Source: Alphaproteobacteria bacterium (GTDB lineage Bacteria > Pseudomonadota > Alphaproteobacteria > UBA8366). Taken from it: DNA of 64,000 nucleotides. A program made the translations under genes and the position numbers. Below, piece by piece: positions 40,298 through 52,342 of the stretch; position 1 is the stretch's first letter, and the number at the start of each line of letters is the position of its first letter. The stretch lies in the NCBI GenBank assembly GCA_028281325.1, contig JANQKC010000018.1, forward strand, positions 62,001 to 126,000, written 5' to 3'. The notes beneath the pieces were generated by a model. That model was not told the origin of the DNA. It searched no databases and saw only the letters and a list, made by a program, of their open reading frames with translations.

Positions 40298-41173
40298 CTA
40301 TGGGGCCCCGTCGGCGGTCACGCCCGCATGGCGCGCCACGGCCAGCACGCGCCGCGCCGGGGGCAGCATGTCGACGGCGATGAATTCCCCGTCGACCACC
40401 GTCGTGCCTTCGCCGCGCGCGACCGCGGCTTCGTAGGCGCCGATGACCTTTTCGGCCCGCGCCACCTCTGCGGGCGTCGGCGTGAAGACCGCGTTGCTCA
40501 CCGCGATCTGGTTGGGATGGAAGATCAGTTTACCGCAAAACCCGAAATCGCGCGCAACCTCGGCGTCGCGGCGGGTCGCCTCCGCGTCTTTCACGTCGAG
40601 GAAATAGGCCGCGTCGATCGCCTGTAAGCCCGCCATGCCCGCCGCCGCGGCGATCAGCGCGCGCGGCGTCTGAAGCGTTTCCGGGGTGATCCGGCAGCCG
40701 GTCTCGGCGGCGTAGTCGCCCGAGCCGAAAAACAGCGCGACCGCGCGGCTGCTGGCGGACGCGATGTCCTTCACGTTGAACAGCCCTTCGGCGGTTTCGA
40801 TCGTCAGGATGGTCGGCAGGTCCGGTTGTCCGGCGTCCCGCAGCATGGCGTCGAGCGTGTGGACGTCTTCGGCGCGCGCCACCTTCGGCACGAACAGCGT
40901 GTCGATCCGGTCGAGCGGCAGGCCGGCGATATCCGGCGCCAATTGGTCGGTATCGACCGCGTTGACCCGCACGATCCGCTCCCGGCCGCCGAAATCGAGC
41001 GTTTGCAGGGCATCGGCGATGGTTTTCCGGGCCGCCGCTTTCTCGCCGGGCGGCACGCCGTCCTCAATGTCGAAGGCGACGGCGTCCACGTCGAGCGTCA
41101 CCGCCTTGGCGAGCCGGGACGCCAGATGGCCGGGCGTAATCATGATGGTCCGGCGGACCCTAGTGTCGGTCAT
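40298..41173 (-). CDS. CitE-like HpcH/HpaI aldolase-family CoA-ester lyase
   Basis: A 291-residue member of the citrate lyase beta family. RRTIMITPGHLASRLAKAVT, VDAVAFDIEDGVPPGEKAAA, the metal-binding Glu in TILTIETAEGLFNV and FFGSGDYAAETG, then CGKLIFHPNQIAVSN place it there. It differs clearly from the family member at 18571 and resembles the lyases that split malyl-CoA, methylmalyl-CoA or citramalyl-CoA. Transcribed with the CoA-transferase downstream. A perfect hairpin sequence lies 47-64 bases upstream of its ATG, in the region shared with divergent lpdA. Exact substrate unknown. Confidence 0.85.
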   Translation of the reverse strand: MTDTRVRRTIMITPGHLASRLAKAVTLDVDAVAFDIEDGVPPGEKAAARKTIADALQTLDFGGRERIVRVNAVDTDQLAPDIAGLPLDRIDTLFVPKVARAEDVHTLDAMLRDAGQPDLPTILTIETAEGLFNVKDIASASSRAVALFFGSGDYAAETGCRITPETLQTPRALIAAAAGMAGLQAIDAAYFLDVKDAEATRRDAEVARDFGFCGKLIFHPNQIAVSNAVFTPTPAEVARAEKVIGAYEAAVARGEGTTVVDGEFIAVDMLPPARRVLAVARHAGVTADGAP

Positions 41174-41219
41174 GGCCTGTATCCGTATTCTTTTGGGTTC
41201 GTGAACGCCGGGGGTTGGC

Positions 41220-41237
41220 GTTTAGCGAAAGCTAAAC
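41220..41237. promoter_or_regulatory. Perfect hairpin/operator in the CitE-lpdA divergent region
   Basis: GTTTAGC-GAAA-GCTAAAC is a perfect seven-base inverted repeat. It lies just upstream of a putative lpdA promoter (weak -35 TTCGCC at 41243-41248 and -10 TATAGT at 41265-41270) and 47 bases upstream of the CitE-like start on the other strand, so one protein bound here could control both. Confidence 0.45.
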
Positions 41238-41319
41238 CATATTCGCCTAAGATGCGGTCCGGGGTATAGTCCCCGCGCGACGCCGCATTGTTGGCGGCAA
41301 ACGAACCGGGGACAAATTC

Positions 41320-42729
41320 ATGAGCGACCCTTACGATCTGGTAGTCATCGGCGGTGGGCCGGGCGGCTATGTTGCCGCCATCCGCGCGGCGCAGCTTGGC
41401 TTGAAAACGGCCTGCGTGGAAAAGCGCGGCGCGCTGGGCGGCACCTGCCTGAACGTCGGCTGCATTCCGTCGAAGGCGTTGCTGCAGAGTTCCGAGAAGT
41501 ACGAGGAAGCGGCGCACGAGTTCGAGGCCCACGGCATCGACGTCGGTTCGGTGAAGCTCAACCTCAAGACCATGATGGGCCGCAAGGAAAAGGTCGTCGA
41601 AGACCTGACCAAGGGGATCGAGTTCCTGTTCAAGAAGAACAAGGTCGACTACCACAAGGGCATGGGCCGGATCGATAAGCCCGGCTCGGTCGTCGTGACG
41701 GCGGAGAACGGCGGCGGCGAGCAGACGCTCGAAACCAAGAGCATCCTGATCGCCACCGGCTCGGAAAGCATGCCGATCCCCGGCGTCGAGGTGGACGAGA
41801 AACAGGTGGTGACCTCGACCGGCGCGTTGGCGCTGTCGAAGGTGCCGAAACATTTCGTGGTGATCGGCGGCGGCTATATCGGCCTGGAGATGGGCTCGGT
41901 CTGGCGGCGGCTCGGATCGAAGGTGACGGTCGTCGAATTCCTCGACCGGATCACCCCGGGCATGGACGGCGAGGTCTCCAAACAATTCCAGCGCGTCCTG
42001 AAGAAACAGGGCATGGATTTCCGTCTCAAGACCAAGGTGACGGGCGCTAAGACGTCGAAGGACGGCGTGACCCTGACCGTCGAGCCGTCGGACGGCGGCG
42101 ATGCGGAGGAGATCGCCTGCGACGTGGTGCTCGTCTCGGTCGGCCGGCGGCCGTATACCGAAGGGCTCGGCCTCGACGCGGTCGGGGTGAAGACCGACAA
42201 CCGCGGCTTCATCGAGATCGACGATCATTTCCAGACCTCGACGCCCGGTATCTACGCCATCGGCGACTGCGTGCGCGGTCCGATGCTGGCGCATAAGGCG
42301 GAGGACGAAGGCGTCGTCTGCGCCGAGATCATGGCGGGCCAATCCGGGCATATCGACTACGACGCGATCCCCGGCATCGTCTACACCTGGCCCGAGGTTG
42401 CGTCGGTCGGCAAGACCGAGGAACAGCTCAAGGAGGCGGGCGTCGAGTACCGCGTCGGCAAGTTCCCCTTCATGGCGAACAGCCGGGCGCGCTGCAACGA
42501 CACCACCGAGGGCTTCGTGAAGATCTTGGCCGACGCCAAGACGGACAAGGTGCTGGGCGCGCATATCATCGGCGCGGACGCGGGCACCCTGATCCACGAG
42601 ATCGTGGCAGTGATCGAATTCGGCGGCTCGGCGGAAGACGTCGCCCGGACGTGTCACGGCCACCCGACGCTCAACGAGGCGGTGAAGGAAGCCGCCCTCG
42701 CGGTGGACGGTCGGCCGATCCACATCTGA
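41320..42729 (+). CDS. lpdA: Dihydrolipoyl dehydrogenase (E3)
   Basis: Flavoprotein that reoxidises dihydrolipoamide of the 2-oxoglutarate (and possibly pyruvate) dehydrogenase complex with NAD. The 469 residues contain the FAD motif YDLVVIGGGPGGYVAA, the redox-active pair in GGTCLNVGCIPSKALL, the NAD fold FVVIGGGYIGLEMGSV, IYAIGDCVRGPMLAHKAEDE, and the C-terminal His-Glu in CHGHPTLNEAVKE. It belongs to the sucAB group but is separated from sucB by the minus-strand CoA-transferase/CitE unit and appears to have its own promoter. Confidence 0.96.
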   Translation: MSDPYDLVVIGGGPGGYVAAIRAAQLGLKTACVEKRGALGGTCLNVGCIPSKALLQSSEKYEEAAHEFEAHGIDVGSVKLNLKTMMGRKEKVVEDLTKGIEFLFKKNKVDYHKGMGRIDKPGSVVVTAENGGGEQTLETKSILIATGSESMPIPGVEVDEKQVVTSTGALALSKVPKHFVVIGGGYIGLEMGSVWRRLGSKVTVVEFLDRITPGMDGEVSKQFQRVLKKQGMDFRLKTKVTGAKTSKDGVTLTVEPSDGGDAEEIACDVVLVSVGRRPYTEGLGLDAVGVKTDNRGFIEIDDHFQTSTPGIYAIGDCVRGPMLAHKAEDEGVVCAEIMAGQSGHIDYDAIPGIVYTWPEVASVGKTEEQLKEAGVEYRVGKFPFMANSRARCNDTTEGFVKILADAKTDKVLGAHIIGADAGTLIHEIVAVIEFGGSAEDVARTCHGHPTLNEAVKEAALAVDGRPIHI

Positions 42730-42741
42730 CCCGTCGTCCCG

Positions 42742-43062
42742 GTGCAAAACCTGCCCACGAACGCGCCGAAGGCCTCGCCGCCCAAAAGGATTCGGGCGCG
42801 CTGGAAGCGGCTGCTGATCCTGATTTCAGGCTGGGGATTCATCTTCCTCGGCGTGCTCGGCATCTTCCTGCCGATCCTGCAGGGTATCCTGTTCCTCGCC
42901 ATCGGCTTCTATCTGCTGTCGCTCGAATTGCCTTGGGCGCACCGCAAGATGGAGCAGATGCGGGAACGCTATCCGAAACTGAGCGCGACCTTCGACGAGG
43001 CGCGGCTGCGGGCGGCCCGCCACGCGCGGAAAATCCGACGGCGAAAACTGTGGTGGAAGTAG
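42742..43062 (+). CDS. PGPGW/YbaN-like small membrane protein
   Basis: A 106-residue protein with a hydrophobic hairpin (about residues 22-62; LLILISGWGFIFLGVLGIFL and PILQGILFLAIGFYLLSLEL) followed by a basic tail (ARHARKIRRRKLWWK). The pattern of a Gly-rich helix, a short turn with PxLP and a second helix fits the putative transmembrane PGPGW/DUF454-like family; the function is unknown. It starts with GTG at 42742, the only early start codon, 12 bases after lpdA, so it is probably read with lpdA. Confidence 0.75.
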   Translation: MQNLPTNAPKASPPKRIRARWKRLLILISGWGFIFLGVLGIFLPILQGILFLAIGFYLLSLELPWAHRKMEQMRERYPKLSATFDEARLRAARHARKIRRRKLWWK

Positions 43063-43081
43063 CGCCGAATCGGCGCTGGGC

Positions 43082-44056
43082 CTAGCGGCGGGCTTGGCGC
43101 GCCCGTGGATGCGTCGCGCGGTATTCTTCCAGCAGCCGTGCCGAATCGACTTCGGTGTAACGTTGCGTCGTCGACAGCGAGGCATGGCCCAGAAGTTCCT
43201 GGATCGCCCGCAGGTCGCCCCCCATCGCCAGCAGATGCGTCGCGAAGCTGTGGCGCAGCGCGTGCGGGGTCGCGGTTTCGGGCAGGCCGAGGCTGGCCCG
43301 CAGTTTCTGCATCTGCCGTTGCACGACGCGGGCGCGCAGCGGGCCGCCGCGCCGTCCCACGAAGAGCGGGTCCTCGGGCTCCATCGGCCACGGGCAGGCT
43401 TTGAGATAGGCATCGATCGCCTCGCGCACGACCGGCAGGATCGGCACCATGCGCTGCTTGTTGCCCTTGCCGGTGACCGTGATCTGGTCGCCGCGCGGCG
43501 CGTCCCGCCGCTGCAGCGATAGGGCCTCAGCGATGCGCAAGCCGCAGCCGTACAGCAACGTGAGCACCGCGATGTCGCGCAGCCCGACCCATTCCTCGGC
43601 GCTGAATGCGGCGACGGTATCCACCGCGTCCGCCGCTTCGCGGATGCTGAGTGCTTTCGGCACCGCGTGCGGCAGTTTCGGCGTGCGGACGGCGCGGATC
43701 GCGTGATTGGTCGCAAGACCGTTGCGTTCGAGCCAGGCGAAGAAGCCGCGCACGACCGACAGGGCGCGGGCGACCGAACTGCGTTTGCGTCCGCATGTGT
43801 TCTGCCGGGCGAGCCAGGCGCGGAAATCGGACGTGCGCAGCCCTTCCAGGTCGCGCAGCCGCAAGGCCGCACCCAGGTGTTCGGCGGTGAACTTCAGGAA
43901 GGACAGCAAATCCCGGATATAGGCGTCGCGGGTGTGCGGCGAGCACCGCCGCTCGTCGATCAGCCAACGCTGCCAGTCGCGGAAGGCTTTCTCCAGCGCG
44001 GGATCGTCCCCGTCCGTGACGGCGAGAAGCGGGTCTATTCCGACAGGTGAAGCCAT
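43082..44056 (-). CDS. xerC: Tyrosine recombinase XerC
   Basis: Site-specific recombinase that with XerD resolves chromosome dimers at dif. The N-terminal SAM-like core-binding domain (about residues 20-105) is followed by the catalytic domain with Arg in YGCGLRIAEALSL, Lys in TGKGNKQRMVPI, HxxR in TPHALRHSFATHLL, His in LLGHASLSTTQ and the nucleophile Tyr in RYTEVD. The length of 324 residues is usual. XerC is favoured over XerD by its neighbourhood of DUF484 and priA, a common arrangement. It overlaps the DUF484 gene by 22 bases. Confidence 0.93.
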   Translation of the reverse strand: MASPVGIDPLLAVTDGDDPALEKAFRDWQRWLIDERRCSPHTRDAYIRDLLSFLKFTAEHLGAALRLRDLEGLRTSDFRAWLARQNTCGRKRSSVARALSVVRGFFAWLERNGLATNHAIRAVRTPKLPHAVPKALSIREAADAVDTVAAFSAEEWVGLRDIAVLTLLYGCGLRIAEALSLQRRDAPRGDQITVTGKGNKQRMVPILPVVREAIDAYLKACPWPMEPEDPLFVGRRGGPLRARVVQRQMQKLRASLGLPETATPHALRHSFATHLLAMGGDLRAIQELLGHASLSTTQRYTEVDSARLLEEYRATHPRARQARR

Positions 44057-44745
44057 ATCCGCACCACATGCTCAAGCACGCTGGCGAGGAAGTCGAGCAG
44101 TTCGGTGGCCTGCCCGGTCTCGAACCGGTCCGGCTCGCGCGACCCGAAGGCCAGCAATGCCGGCGGCGTCGATTCGGATATGTCGAGACGTACGACCGCA
44201 TCCGACCGTACCAGCGTCGCCCCCTGTGCGAACAGTTCCGGATCGCCCGTCACGTCGTTCCGCAACAGGAGCCGACGGTCGCCGAGGATGTTTTCCACCG
44301 TGCCGGGCGGCACCACCACGAGGCCGCGTGTCTTGATCGATTGCGAGTCGGAGTCGGTCGATTCGATGCAGAGCGTGACGATATCCAAATCCAGGATCAT
44401 CGCGAAATCGTTCGTGACGGTTTGGATCAGGTGCTCGAAGGATTTCGCGCCGAGGATCGCCAGGACGCAGCCGTGGATACGCGACTGCGTCTGCATGTTG
44501 GCGCGCGACGTGCCGACGAGGCTGTCGCGTTCGGCGCTGAGCATGGCGATCTCGTCGCGCAGCCGGTCGATCATCGCTTGTTGCAGGTCGGCTACGCCGC
44601 CGCCGAGTTCCCGCGTCGGCGGACTGACCGTGTTCAGCACTTCCGGATGCTTGATGAAGAAATCCGGGTTGTCCTGCAGGAATTCCGTGACCCGCGCCGC
44701 ACTGAGGCCGGTCTCGGGTTTCGCGCCTTTGAGCTTTTGTGCCAT
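44035..44745 (-). CDS. DUF484 family protein
   Basis: A 236-residue cytoplasmic protein with the DUF484 signature: AARVTEFLQDNPDFFIKHPE at the start, a coiled-coil (about residues 50-85, LQQAMIDRLRDEIAMLSAER) and a GAF-like C-terminal domain. Usually found next to xerC; its role is not known. The start ATG at 44745 fits the family; the longer open frame upstream is a shadow of the transaldolase gene. It overlaps the xerC start and lies 11 bases after the transaldolase gene. Confidence 0.9.
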   Translation of the reverse strand: MAQKLKGAKPETGLSAARVTEFLQDNPDFFIKHPEVLNTVSPPTRELGGGVADLQQAMIDRLRDEIAMLSAERDSLVGTSRANMQTQSRIHGCVLAILGAKSFEHLIQTVTNDFAMILDLDIVTLCIESTDSDSQSIKTRGLVVVPPGTVENILGDRRLLLRNDVTGDPELFAQGATLVRSDAVVRLDISESTPPALLAFGSREPDRFETGQATELLDFLASVLEHVVRIWLHLSE

Positions 44746-44756
44746 CGAAACAGCCG

Positions 44757-45413
44757 TTACAGGATCGACTGGCCGGTTTTTTGCCAATCGGCGACGAAGG
44801 CCGCGAGGCCCTTCTCGGTCAGCGGATGATTGAACATCTGCCAGATCACGCCGGGAGGCACCGTCGCCACGTCCGCGCCGAGTTTCGCGGCTTGCAGGAC
44901 ATGCATCGGATGCCGCACGGATGCGACCAGCACCTCGGTCGGGAATTCCGGATAGTTCGCATAGACGTCGCAGATGTCGGCTATCAAATCCATGCCGTCC
45001 GTCGCGATATCGTCGAGCCGGCCGATGAAGGGGGAGATGAAGGTGGCCCCCGCCTTTGCCGCCAGGATCGCCTGGTTCGCGGAGAAGCAGAGCGTCACGT
45101 TGACCTGCGTGCCGGCCTGGCTGAGCGCGCGGCAGGTCTTGAGCCCGTCCGGCGTCAGCGGCACCTTCACGGCCACATTGCTGGCGATCTTGGCGAGTTT
45201 GCGGCCTTCCTCCAGCATCGTCGGGTAGTCCGTCGCCGCGACTTCGGCGCTGACGGGGCCGTCGACCAGATCGCAAATCTCCGCGATGACTTCCAGGAAG
45301 TCGCGACCCGACTTGTGAATCAAGGATGGGTTCGTTGTGACGCCATCCACCAGTCCGGTTTCCGCGAGGGTCCTGATGTCGTCGATCTCGGCGGTGTCCA
45401 CGAAGAACTTCAT
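44757..45413 (-). CDS. Transaldolase / fructose-6-phosphate aldolase-like
   Basis: A 218-residue short transaldolase (subfamily 3A, TalC/FSA type). [20 protein letters not shown] at the start, [11 protein letters not shown], the Schiff-base Lys in [12 protein letters not shown] (about residue 84), [11 protein letters not shown] and SPFIGRLDD are the standard motifs. Whether it works as transaldolase in the pentose-phosphate pathway or as fructose-6-phosphate aldolase cannot be settled by eye. It is the first gene of a minus-strand group with DUF484 and xerC, and transcription diverges from priA. Confidence 0.92.
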   Translation of the reverse strand: MKFFVDTAEIDDIRTLAETGLVDGVTTNPSLIHKSGRDFLEVIAEICDLVDGPVSAEVAATDYPTMLEEGRKLAKIASNVAVKVPLTPDGLKTCRALSQAGTQVNVTLCFSANQAILAAKAGATFISPFIGRLDDIATDGMDLIADICDVYANYPEFPTEVLVASVRHPMHVLQAAKLGADVATVPPGVIWQMFNHPLTEKGLAAFVADWQKTGQSIL

Positions 45414-45489
45414 GCCGCAATGAAACTCCTATTTTGCGCCCGCGCTTCGGGATAGCCGGCACGGGCCCGATTTGGCTACACTCTACCCG

Positions 45490-47697
45490 ATGCCGCCTCC
45501 CCATACCACATCAACTACCGCGATCAATGGACACGCTCGGCGGGTGCAGGTTTTGCTGCCCTTGCCGCTCGCCGGCGCCTATGACTACCGGGTTCCGCAG
45601 GATATCGACGTGGCGCTGGGCGCCTTTGTTTCCGTGCCTTTCGGCCGCCGCGACGCGGTCGGCGTGGTGTGGTCGTTGGAAGGATCCGGCGATGTGGCGG
45701 ACGATCGGCTGAAGGATATCCAGGGATGCCTCGATGCCGCCCCGCTGCCCGACTCGAGCCGCCGATTCGTCGATTGGGTCGCGGCCTATACGCTGGCCCC
45801 GCCGGGATCGGTTCTGCGCATGGCGATGAGCGTTCCGGCCGCCTTGGAGCCGCCGAAACCGCGCATGGGGTATCGCGTGACGGAATCCGCGCCGGAGGTT
45901 AAGCCGACCGCCGGCCGGATGCGCGTGATGGCCGTCGCCGGCGACGGCATGCCGCGCGGGGCGAGCGAATTGGCGCGCGAGGCCGGCGTCGGCACCGGTG
46001 TCGTGACGGGGCTAGCGAAACTGGGTGTGCTGCAGAAAGTCCCGCTGCCCGATGCGCCGCCGGCACGGCCCGACCCGTGCATGCCCGCGCCCGATCTGAC
46101 GGCGGAGCAAAAGCCCGCGGCCGACGATCTGGTTCGCCGGGTCCGCTCCGAATCGTTCAGCGTCAGCGTCCTCGACGGCGTCACCGGGGCCGGCAAGACC
46201 GAGGTGTATTTCGAGGCGATCGCCGAAACCTTACGGCGCGGGGAGCAGGTTCTGGTGCTGTTGCCGGAAATTGCGCTGACCGCGCAATGGCTGCAGCGGT
46301 TCTCCGAACGGTTCGGTGCGTCGCCGGTGCAATGGCATTCCGACCTGACCCAGGTTCAGCGGCGGCGCGGTTGGCGCGCTGTTGCCGACGGGACCGGATC
46401 CGTGGTGGTCGGCGCGCGGTCGGCGTTGTTTCTGCCGTATGCGAAACTCGGCCTTGTCGTGGTCGACGAGGAGCATGACGGGTCGTTCAAGCAGGAAGAC
46501 GGGATCGCCTACAACGCGCGCGACATGGCTGTCGTGCGCGGCCGGATCGCGGAGCGGCCGGTGGTGCTCGTGTCTGCGACGCCGTCCTTGGAAACCATTG
46601 TCAACGTCCGGAACGGACGCTACGACCTGCTGCATCTGCCGTCCCGCTTCGGCGCGTCGGGCTTGCCGGCGATTTCGGTCGTCGATATGCGAAAGGACGG
46701 CCCGCCACGGCAGAATTGGCTGTCGCCGCCGCTGCGCGACGCGCTGGCCGCGACGCTGGGCGCGGGCGAACAGAGCCTGCTGTTCCTGAATCGTCGGGGA
46801 TACGCGCCGTTGACGCTGTGCCGGTCCTGCGGACATCGGCTGGAGTGCCCCAACTGCACTGCTTGGCTTGTCGAACACCGGTTGGCGCGGCGGCTCGAAT
46901 GTCATCACTGCGGGTATCACGCCCGCTATCCGGACGTCTGCCCGTCCTGCGGGGCGGAGGATAGCCTGGTTGCCTGCGGCCCGGGGGTGGAGCGGGTGGC
47001 CGAGGAAGTCGTCTCGCTGTTTCCCGAGGCGCGCGTGGCGTGCATGACCAGCGATTCGGTGCATGGACCTGCCGCGCTCCAGCAAGTGCTGCAACAAATG
47101 CGTGATCATGAGATCGATATCCTGATCGGGACCCAGTTGGTGGCGAAGGGGCATCATTTCCCGATGCTGACGCTGGTCGGCGTGATCGACGCGGACCTTG
47201 GCCTGACCGGTGGAGATCTGCGGGCCGGAGAGCGCACCTACCAACTATTGCATCAGGTCGCGGGGCGTGCGGGGCGGGCCGACCATCCCGGACAGGTCCT
47301 GCTGCAGACCTATAATCCGGACCATCCGGTCATCACGGCGTTGACCGACGGCGACCGCGACCGGTTCCTGGCCGAGGAGGCGGCGCAGCGCGAAGCTGGC
47401 GGCTGGCCGCCGTTCGGCCGGCTTGCGGCGGTGATCGTGAGCGGGCCGAAAGAGGAACAGGTGGATGCTGTTTGCCGCGCGCTGGCGCGCCGGGCGCCGC
47501 GGGAGGCCGGCGTTCGCGTGTTGGGGCCGGCCCCGGCGCCGTTGGCGCGGTTGCGCGGTCGGCATCGCCGTCGGTTTCTGATGAAGACCGGCCGAACGGT
47601 CGCGGTCCAGCGGCTCCTGCGGGCATGGCTCGGCGCGTTCAAATTGCCCGGTTCGGTGCGTGTGCAAATCGACGTCGATCCCTATAGCTTTTTATAA
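45490..47697 (+). CDS. priA: Primosomal protein N' (replication-restart helicase PriA)
   Basis: 3'-to-5' DNA helicase that reloads the replisome at stalled forks. The N-terminal 3'-DNA-binding domain (AGAYDYRVPQDIDVALGAFV) is followed by Walker A DGVTGAGKTEVYF, DEEH in VVVDEEHDGSFKQEDG, and the zinc-binding module with CRSCGHRLECPNC and CHHCGYHARYPDVCPSCG. Then the helicase C-terminal half with GTQLVAKGHHFP and QVAGRAGRADHPGQV. The ATG at 45490 is taken as start; the TTG at 45472 would add six residues. Length about 735 residues is normal. Confidence 0.94.
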   Translation: MPPPHTTSTTAINGHARRVQVLLPLPLAGAYDYRVPQDIDVALGAFVSVPFGRRDAVGVVWSLEGSGDVADDRLKDIQGCLDAAPLPDSSRRFVDWVAAYTLAPPGSVLRMAMSVPAALEPPKPRMGYRVTESAPEVKPTAGRMRVMAVAGDGMPRGASELAREAGVGTGVVTGLAKLGVLQKVPLPDAPPARPDPCMPAPDLTAEQKPAADDLVRRVRSESFSVSVLDGVTGAGKTEVYFEAIAETLRRGEQVLVLLPEIALTAQWLQRFSERFGASPVQWHSDLTQVQRRRGWRAVADGTGSVVVGARSALFLPYAKLGLVVVDEEHDGSFKQEDGIAYNARDMAVVRGRIAERPVVLVSATPSLETIVNVRNGRYDLLHLPSRFGASGLPAISVVDMRKDGPPRQNWLSPPLRDALAATLGAGEQSLLFLNRRGYAPLTLCRSCGHRLECPNCTAWLVEHRLARRLECHHCGYHARYPDVCPSCGAEDSLVACGPGVERVAEEVVSLFPEARVACMTSDSVHGPAALQQVLQQMRDHEIDILIGTQLVAKGHHFPMLTLVGVIDADLGLTGGDLRAGERTYQLLHQVAGRAGRADHPGQVLLQTYNPDHPVITALTDGDRDRFLAEEAAQREAGGWPPFGRLAAVIVSGPKEEQVDAVCRALARRAPREAGVRVLGPAPAPLARLRGRHRRRFLMKTGRTVAVQRLLRAWLGAFKLPGSVRVQIDVDPYSFL

Positions 47698-47732
47698 CGA
47701 ATTCTGCGACTTTCTGGGATGGCCAAGTCGGC

Positions 47733-47761
47733 TTGCGCCCCTTTAGTGCATGTGCTACACA
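47733..47761 (+). promoter_or_regulatory. Putative promoter of atpHAGDC
   Basis: TTGCGC (47733-47738) and TACACA (47756-47761) are 17 bases apart, with a leader of about 97 bases before atpH. The matches are moderate. Confidence 0.4.
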
Positions 47762-47864
47762 CCGCTCGCCTTCGGGGCCAGGCAACAAGTCTCAGGGCAT
47801 CGGGGAGTATTGAGGAGCTGCGTTTCGGCAGCGGTTTCCGGAGTAAATCGGGAGTTATCCCAGG

Positions 47865-48422
47865 TTGGCATCGACAGCAGGCGATACGGGCGTTGCCGCC
47901 CGCTACGCGTTGGCCTTGTTCGAATTGGCTGACGAGCAGCGGAAGTTGGATCAGGTCGCAGGGGATTTGCGGAACCTGGAGTCCATGATTGCGGGCAACG
48001 ACGACCTTCAGCGGCTGATCCGTAATCCGGTGGTGAGTCGGGCCGAGTCGGGCCGGGCCATGGCGGCGCTTTTGGAAATCGCCGGCGCGGATCAACTGAC
48101 ACGTAATTTCATAGGGTTGGTAGCGGCGAATCGGCGATTGTTCGCGTTGCAGGCGATGATCCGGGGATATCTCGCGGAGCTTGCGGAACGCCGTGGCGAA
48201 ATCACGGCCGAGGTTACCTCGGCGCAGCAACTGTCGCCGGCCCAGACCGAATCGTTGGAGGCGGCGCTGCGGACTGCCGTTGGCGGCAAGGTCGCGTTGT
48301 CGGTCGACGTGGATCCGGCGCTGATCGGCGGACTTGTCGTTAAGGTCGGCAGCCGCATGGTCGACTCCTCCCTCAAGACACAACTTCAGAAGATGAAACT
48401 CGCGATGAAAGGGGCCGCCTGA
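47865..48422 (+). CDS. atpH: ATP synthase F1 delta subunit
   Basis: Connects the F1 head to the F0 b stalk. The 185-residue protein has the OSCP/delta pattern: [36 protein letters not shown] and the C-terminal [20 protein letters not shown], then LQKMK. The start is a TTG at 47865, the only plausible codon before the conserved part, with GGGAG 11 bases upstream. Its stop and the atpA start overlap (TGATG). First gene of the F1 operon; the F0 genes are not in the window, as usual for alphaproteobacteria. Confidence 0.94.
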   Translation: MASTAGDTGVAARYALALFELADEQRKLDQVAGDLRNLESMIAGNDDLQRLIRNPVVSRAESGRAMAALLEIAGADQLTRNFIGLVAANRRLFALQAMIRGYLAELAERRGEITAEVTSAQQLSPAQTESLEAALRTAVGGKVALSVDVDPALIGGLVVKVGSRMVDSSLKTQLQKMKLAMKGAA

Positions 48423-49951
48423 TGGAAATCAAGGCTGCAGAAATTTCGGCCATTCTCAAGGAGCAGATCGCGAATTTCGGCGCGGAAACGGATGTCGCCG
48501 AAGTTGGGCAAGTGATCTCGGTCGGTGACGGTGTTGCGCGCGTCTACGGGCTCGATAATGTTCAGGCCGGTGAAATGGTCGAATTTCCCGGTGGCATCAA
48601 GGGAATGGCGCTGAATCTCGAAGCCGATAACGTCGGCGTCGTGATTTTCGGCGACGACCGCGATATCGGCGAAGGTGATATCGTCAAACGGACCGGTACA
48701 ATCGTGGACGTGCCGGTCGGGAAGGGATTGCTGGGCCGCGTCGTGGACGCCTTGGGCAACCCGATCGACGGCAAGGGACCTGTCGACGCCACCGAGCGCC
48801 GCCTCGTCGAAGTCAAGGCGCCGGGCATCATCCCGCGGAAATCGGTGCACGAGCCGGTGCAGACCGGCCTCAAGGCGCTCGATGCGCTGGTGCCGGTGGG
48901 CCGCGGCCAGCGCGAACTGATCATCGGCGACCGCCAGACCGGCAAGACCGCCGTTGCGATCGACGCGATTCTTAACCAGAAATCGATTAACGATACCGGC
49001 GACGAAGCGAAGAAGCTGTACTGCATCTATGTGGTGGTCGGGCAGAAGCGCTCGACGGTGGCGCAGGTCGTGAAGACGCTGGAAGACTACGGCGCGATGG
49101 ATTATTCGATCGTCGTGTCCGCCACGGCGTCCGAACCGGCGCCGATGCAGTTCCTGGCGCCTTATGCCGGTTGCGCGATGGGTGAGTATTTCCGCGACAA
49201 CGGCATGCATTCGCTGATCATTTATGACGATCTGTCGAAGCAGGCGACGGCGTATCGCCAGATGTCGCTGCTGCTGCGCCGCCCGCCGGGACGCGAAGCG
49301 TATCCCGGTGACGTGTTCTATCTGCATTCGCGCCTGTTGGAGCGCGCGGCGAAGATGAACGACAGCGAAGGCGCCGGATCGATGACCGCGTTGCCGGTCA
49401 TCGAAACCCAGGCGAACGACGTGTCGGCCTATATTCCGACCAATGTCATTTCGATTACGGACGGCCAGATTTTCCTGGAAACGGACCTGTTCTATAAAGG
49501 CGTCCGCCCGGCGATTAACGTTGGCTTGTCGGTCTCTCGCGTCGGGTCTGCGGCGCAGGTGAAGGCGATGAAGCAGGTTGCCGGTTCGATCAAGCTCGAA
49601 TTGGCGCAGTATCGCGAAATGGAAGCCTTCTCGCAGTTTGCCTCCGATCTGGATGCGTCGACGCAGCGCCTTCTGGCGCGCGGATCGCGGCTGACCGAAC
49701 TCCTGAAGCAGGCGCAGTATTCGCCCCTGCCGGTGGAAGAGCAGGTCGTCTCGATTTTCGCGGGTGTCAACGGCTACCTGGACACTATCGAGATCAGTGA
49801 CATCGGGCGCTTCGAGCAATCGTTGCTCGAGGGATTCCGCTCCAAGCATAGCGATGTGCTGGCGGCGATCCGCGACGAAGGCGAAATCTCCGACGAGACG
49901 GAGAAGAAGCTGAATGAGATTATCGGCAACGCTTCCAAGACCTTTGCCTGA
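48422..49951 (+). CDS. atpA: ATP synthase F1 alpha subunit
   Basis: Non-catalytic nucleotide-binding subunit of F1, 509 residues. [20 protein letters not shown] at the start, the P-loop [13 protein letters not shown] (about residues 169-181), the DELSD-region equivalent [20 protein letters not shown], the arginine finger in [13 protein letters not shown], and [13 protein letters not shown] near the end. Coupled to atpH by a one-base overlap. Confidence 0.98.
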   Translation: MEIKAAEISAILKEQIANFGAETDVAEVGQVISVGDGVARVYGLDNVQAGEMVEFPGGIKGMALNLEADNVGVVIFGDDRDIGEGDIVKRTGTIVDVPVGKGLLGRVVDALGNPIDGKGPVDATERRLVEVKAPGIIPRKSVHEPVQTGLKALDALVPVGRGQRELIIGDRQTGKTAVAIDAILNQKSINDTGDEAKKLYCIYVVVGQKRSTVAQVVKTLEDYGAMDYSIVVSATASEPAPMQFLAPYAGCAMGEYFRDNGMHSLIIYDDLSKQATAYRQMSLLLRRPPGREAYPGDVFYLHSRLLERAAKMNDSEGAGSMTALPVIETQANDVSAYIPTNVISITDGQIFLETDLFYKGVRPAINVGLSVSRVGSAAQVKAMKQVAGSIKLELAQYREMEAFSQFASDLDASTQRLLARGSRLTELLKQAQYSPLPVEEQVVSIFAGVNGYLDTIEISDIGRFEQSLLEGFRSKHSDVLAAIRDEGEISDETEKKLNEIIGNASKTFA

Positions 49952-49979
49952 TCGAAACGGAAGATAGCGGTCAGCACCG

Positions 49980-52321
<2,342 letters not shown>

Positions 52322-52342
52322 GAGCGGGCGAAGGAGCGATCG

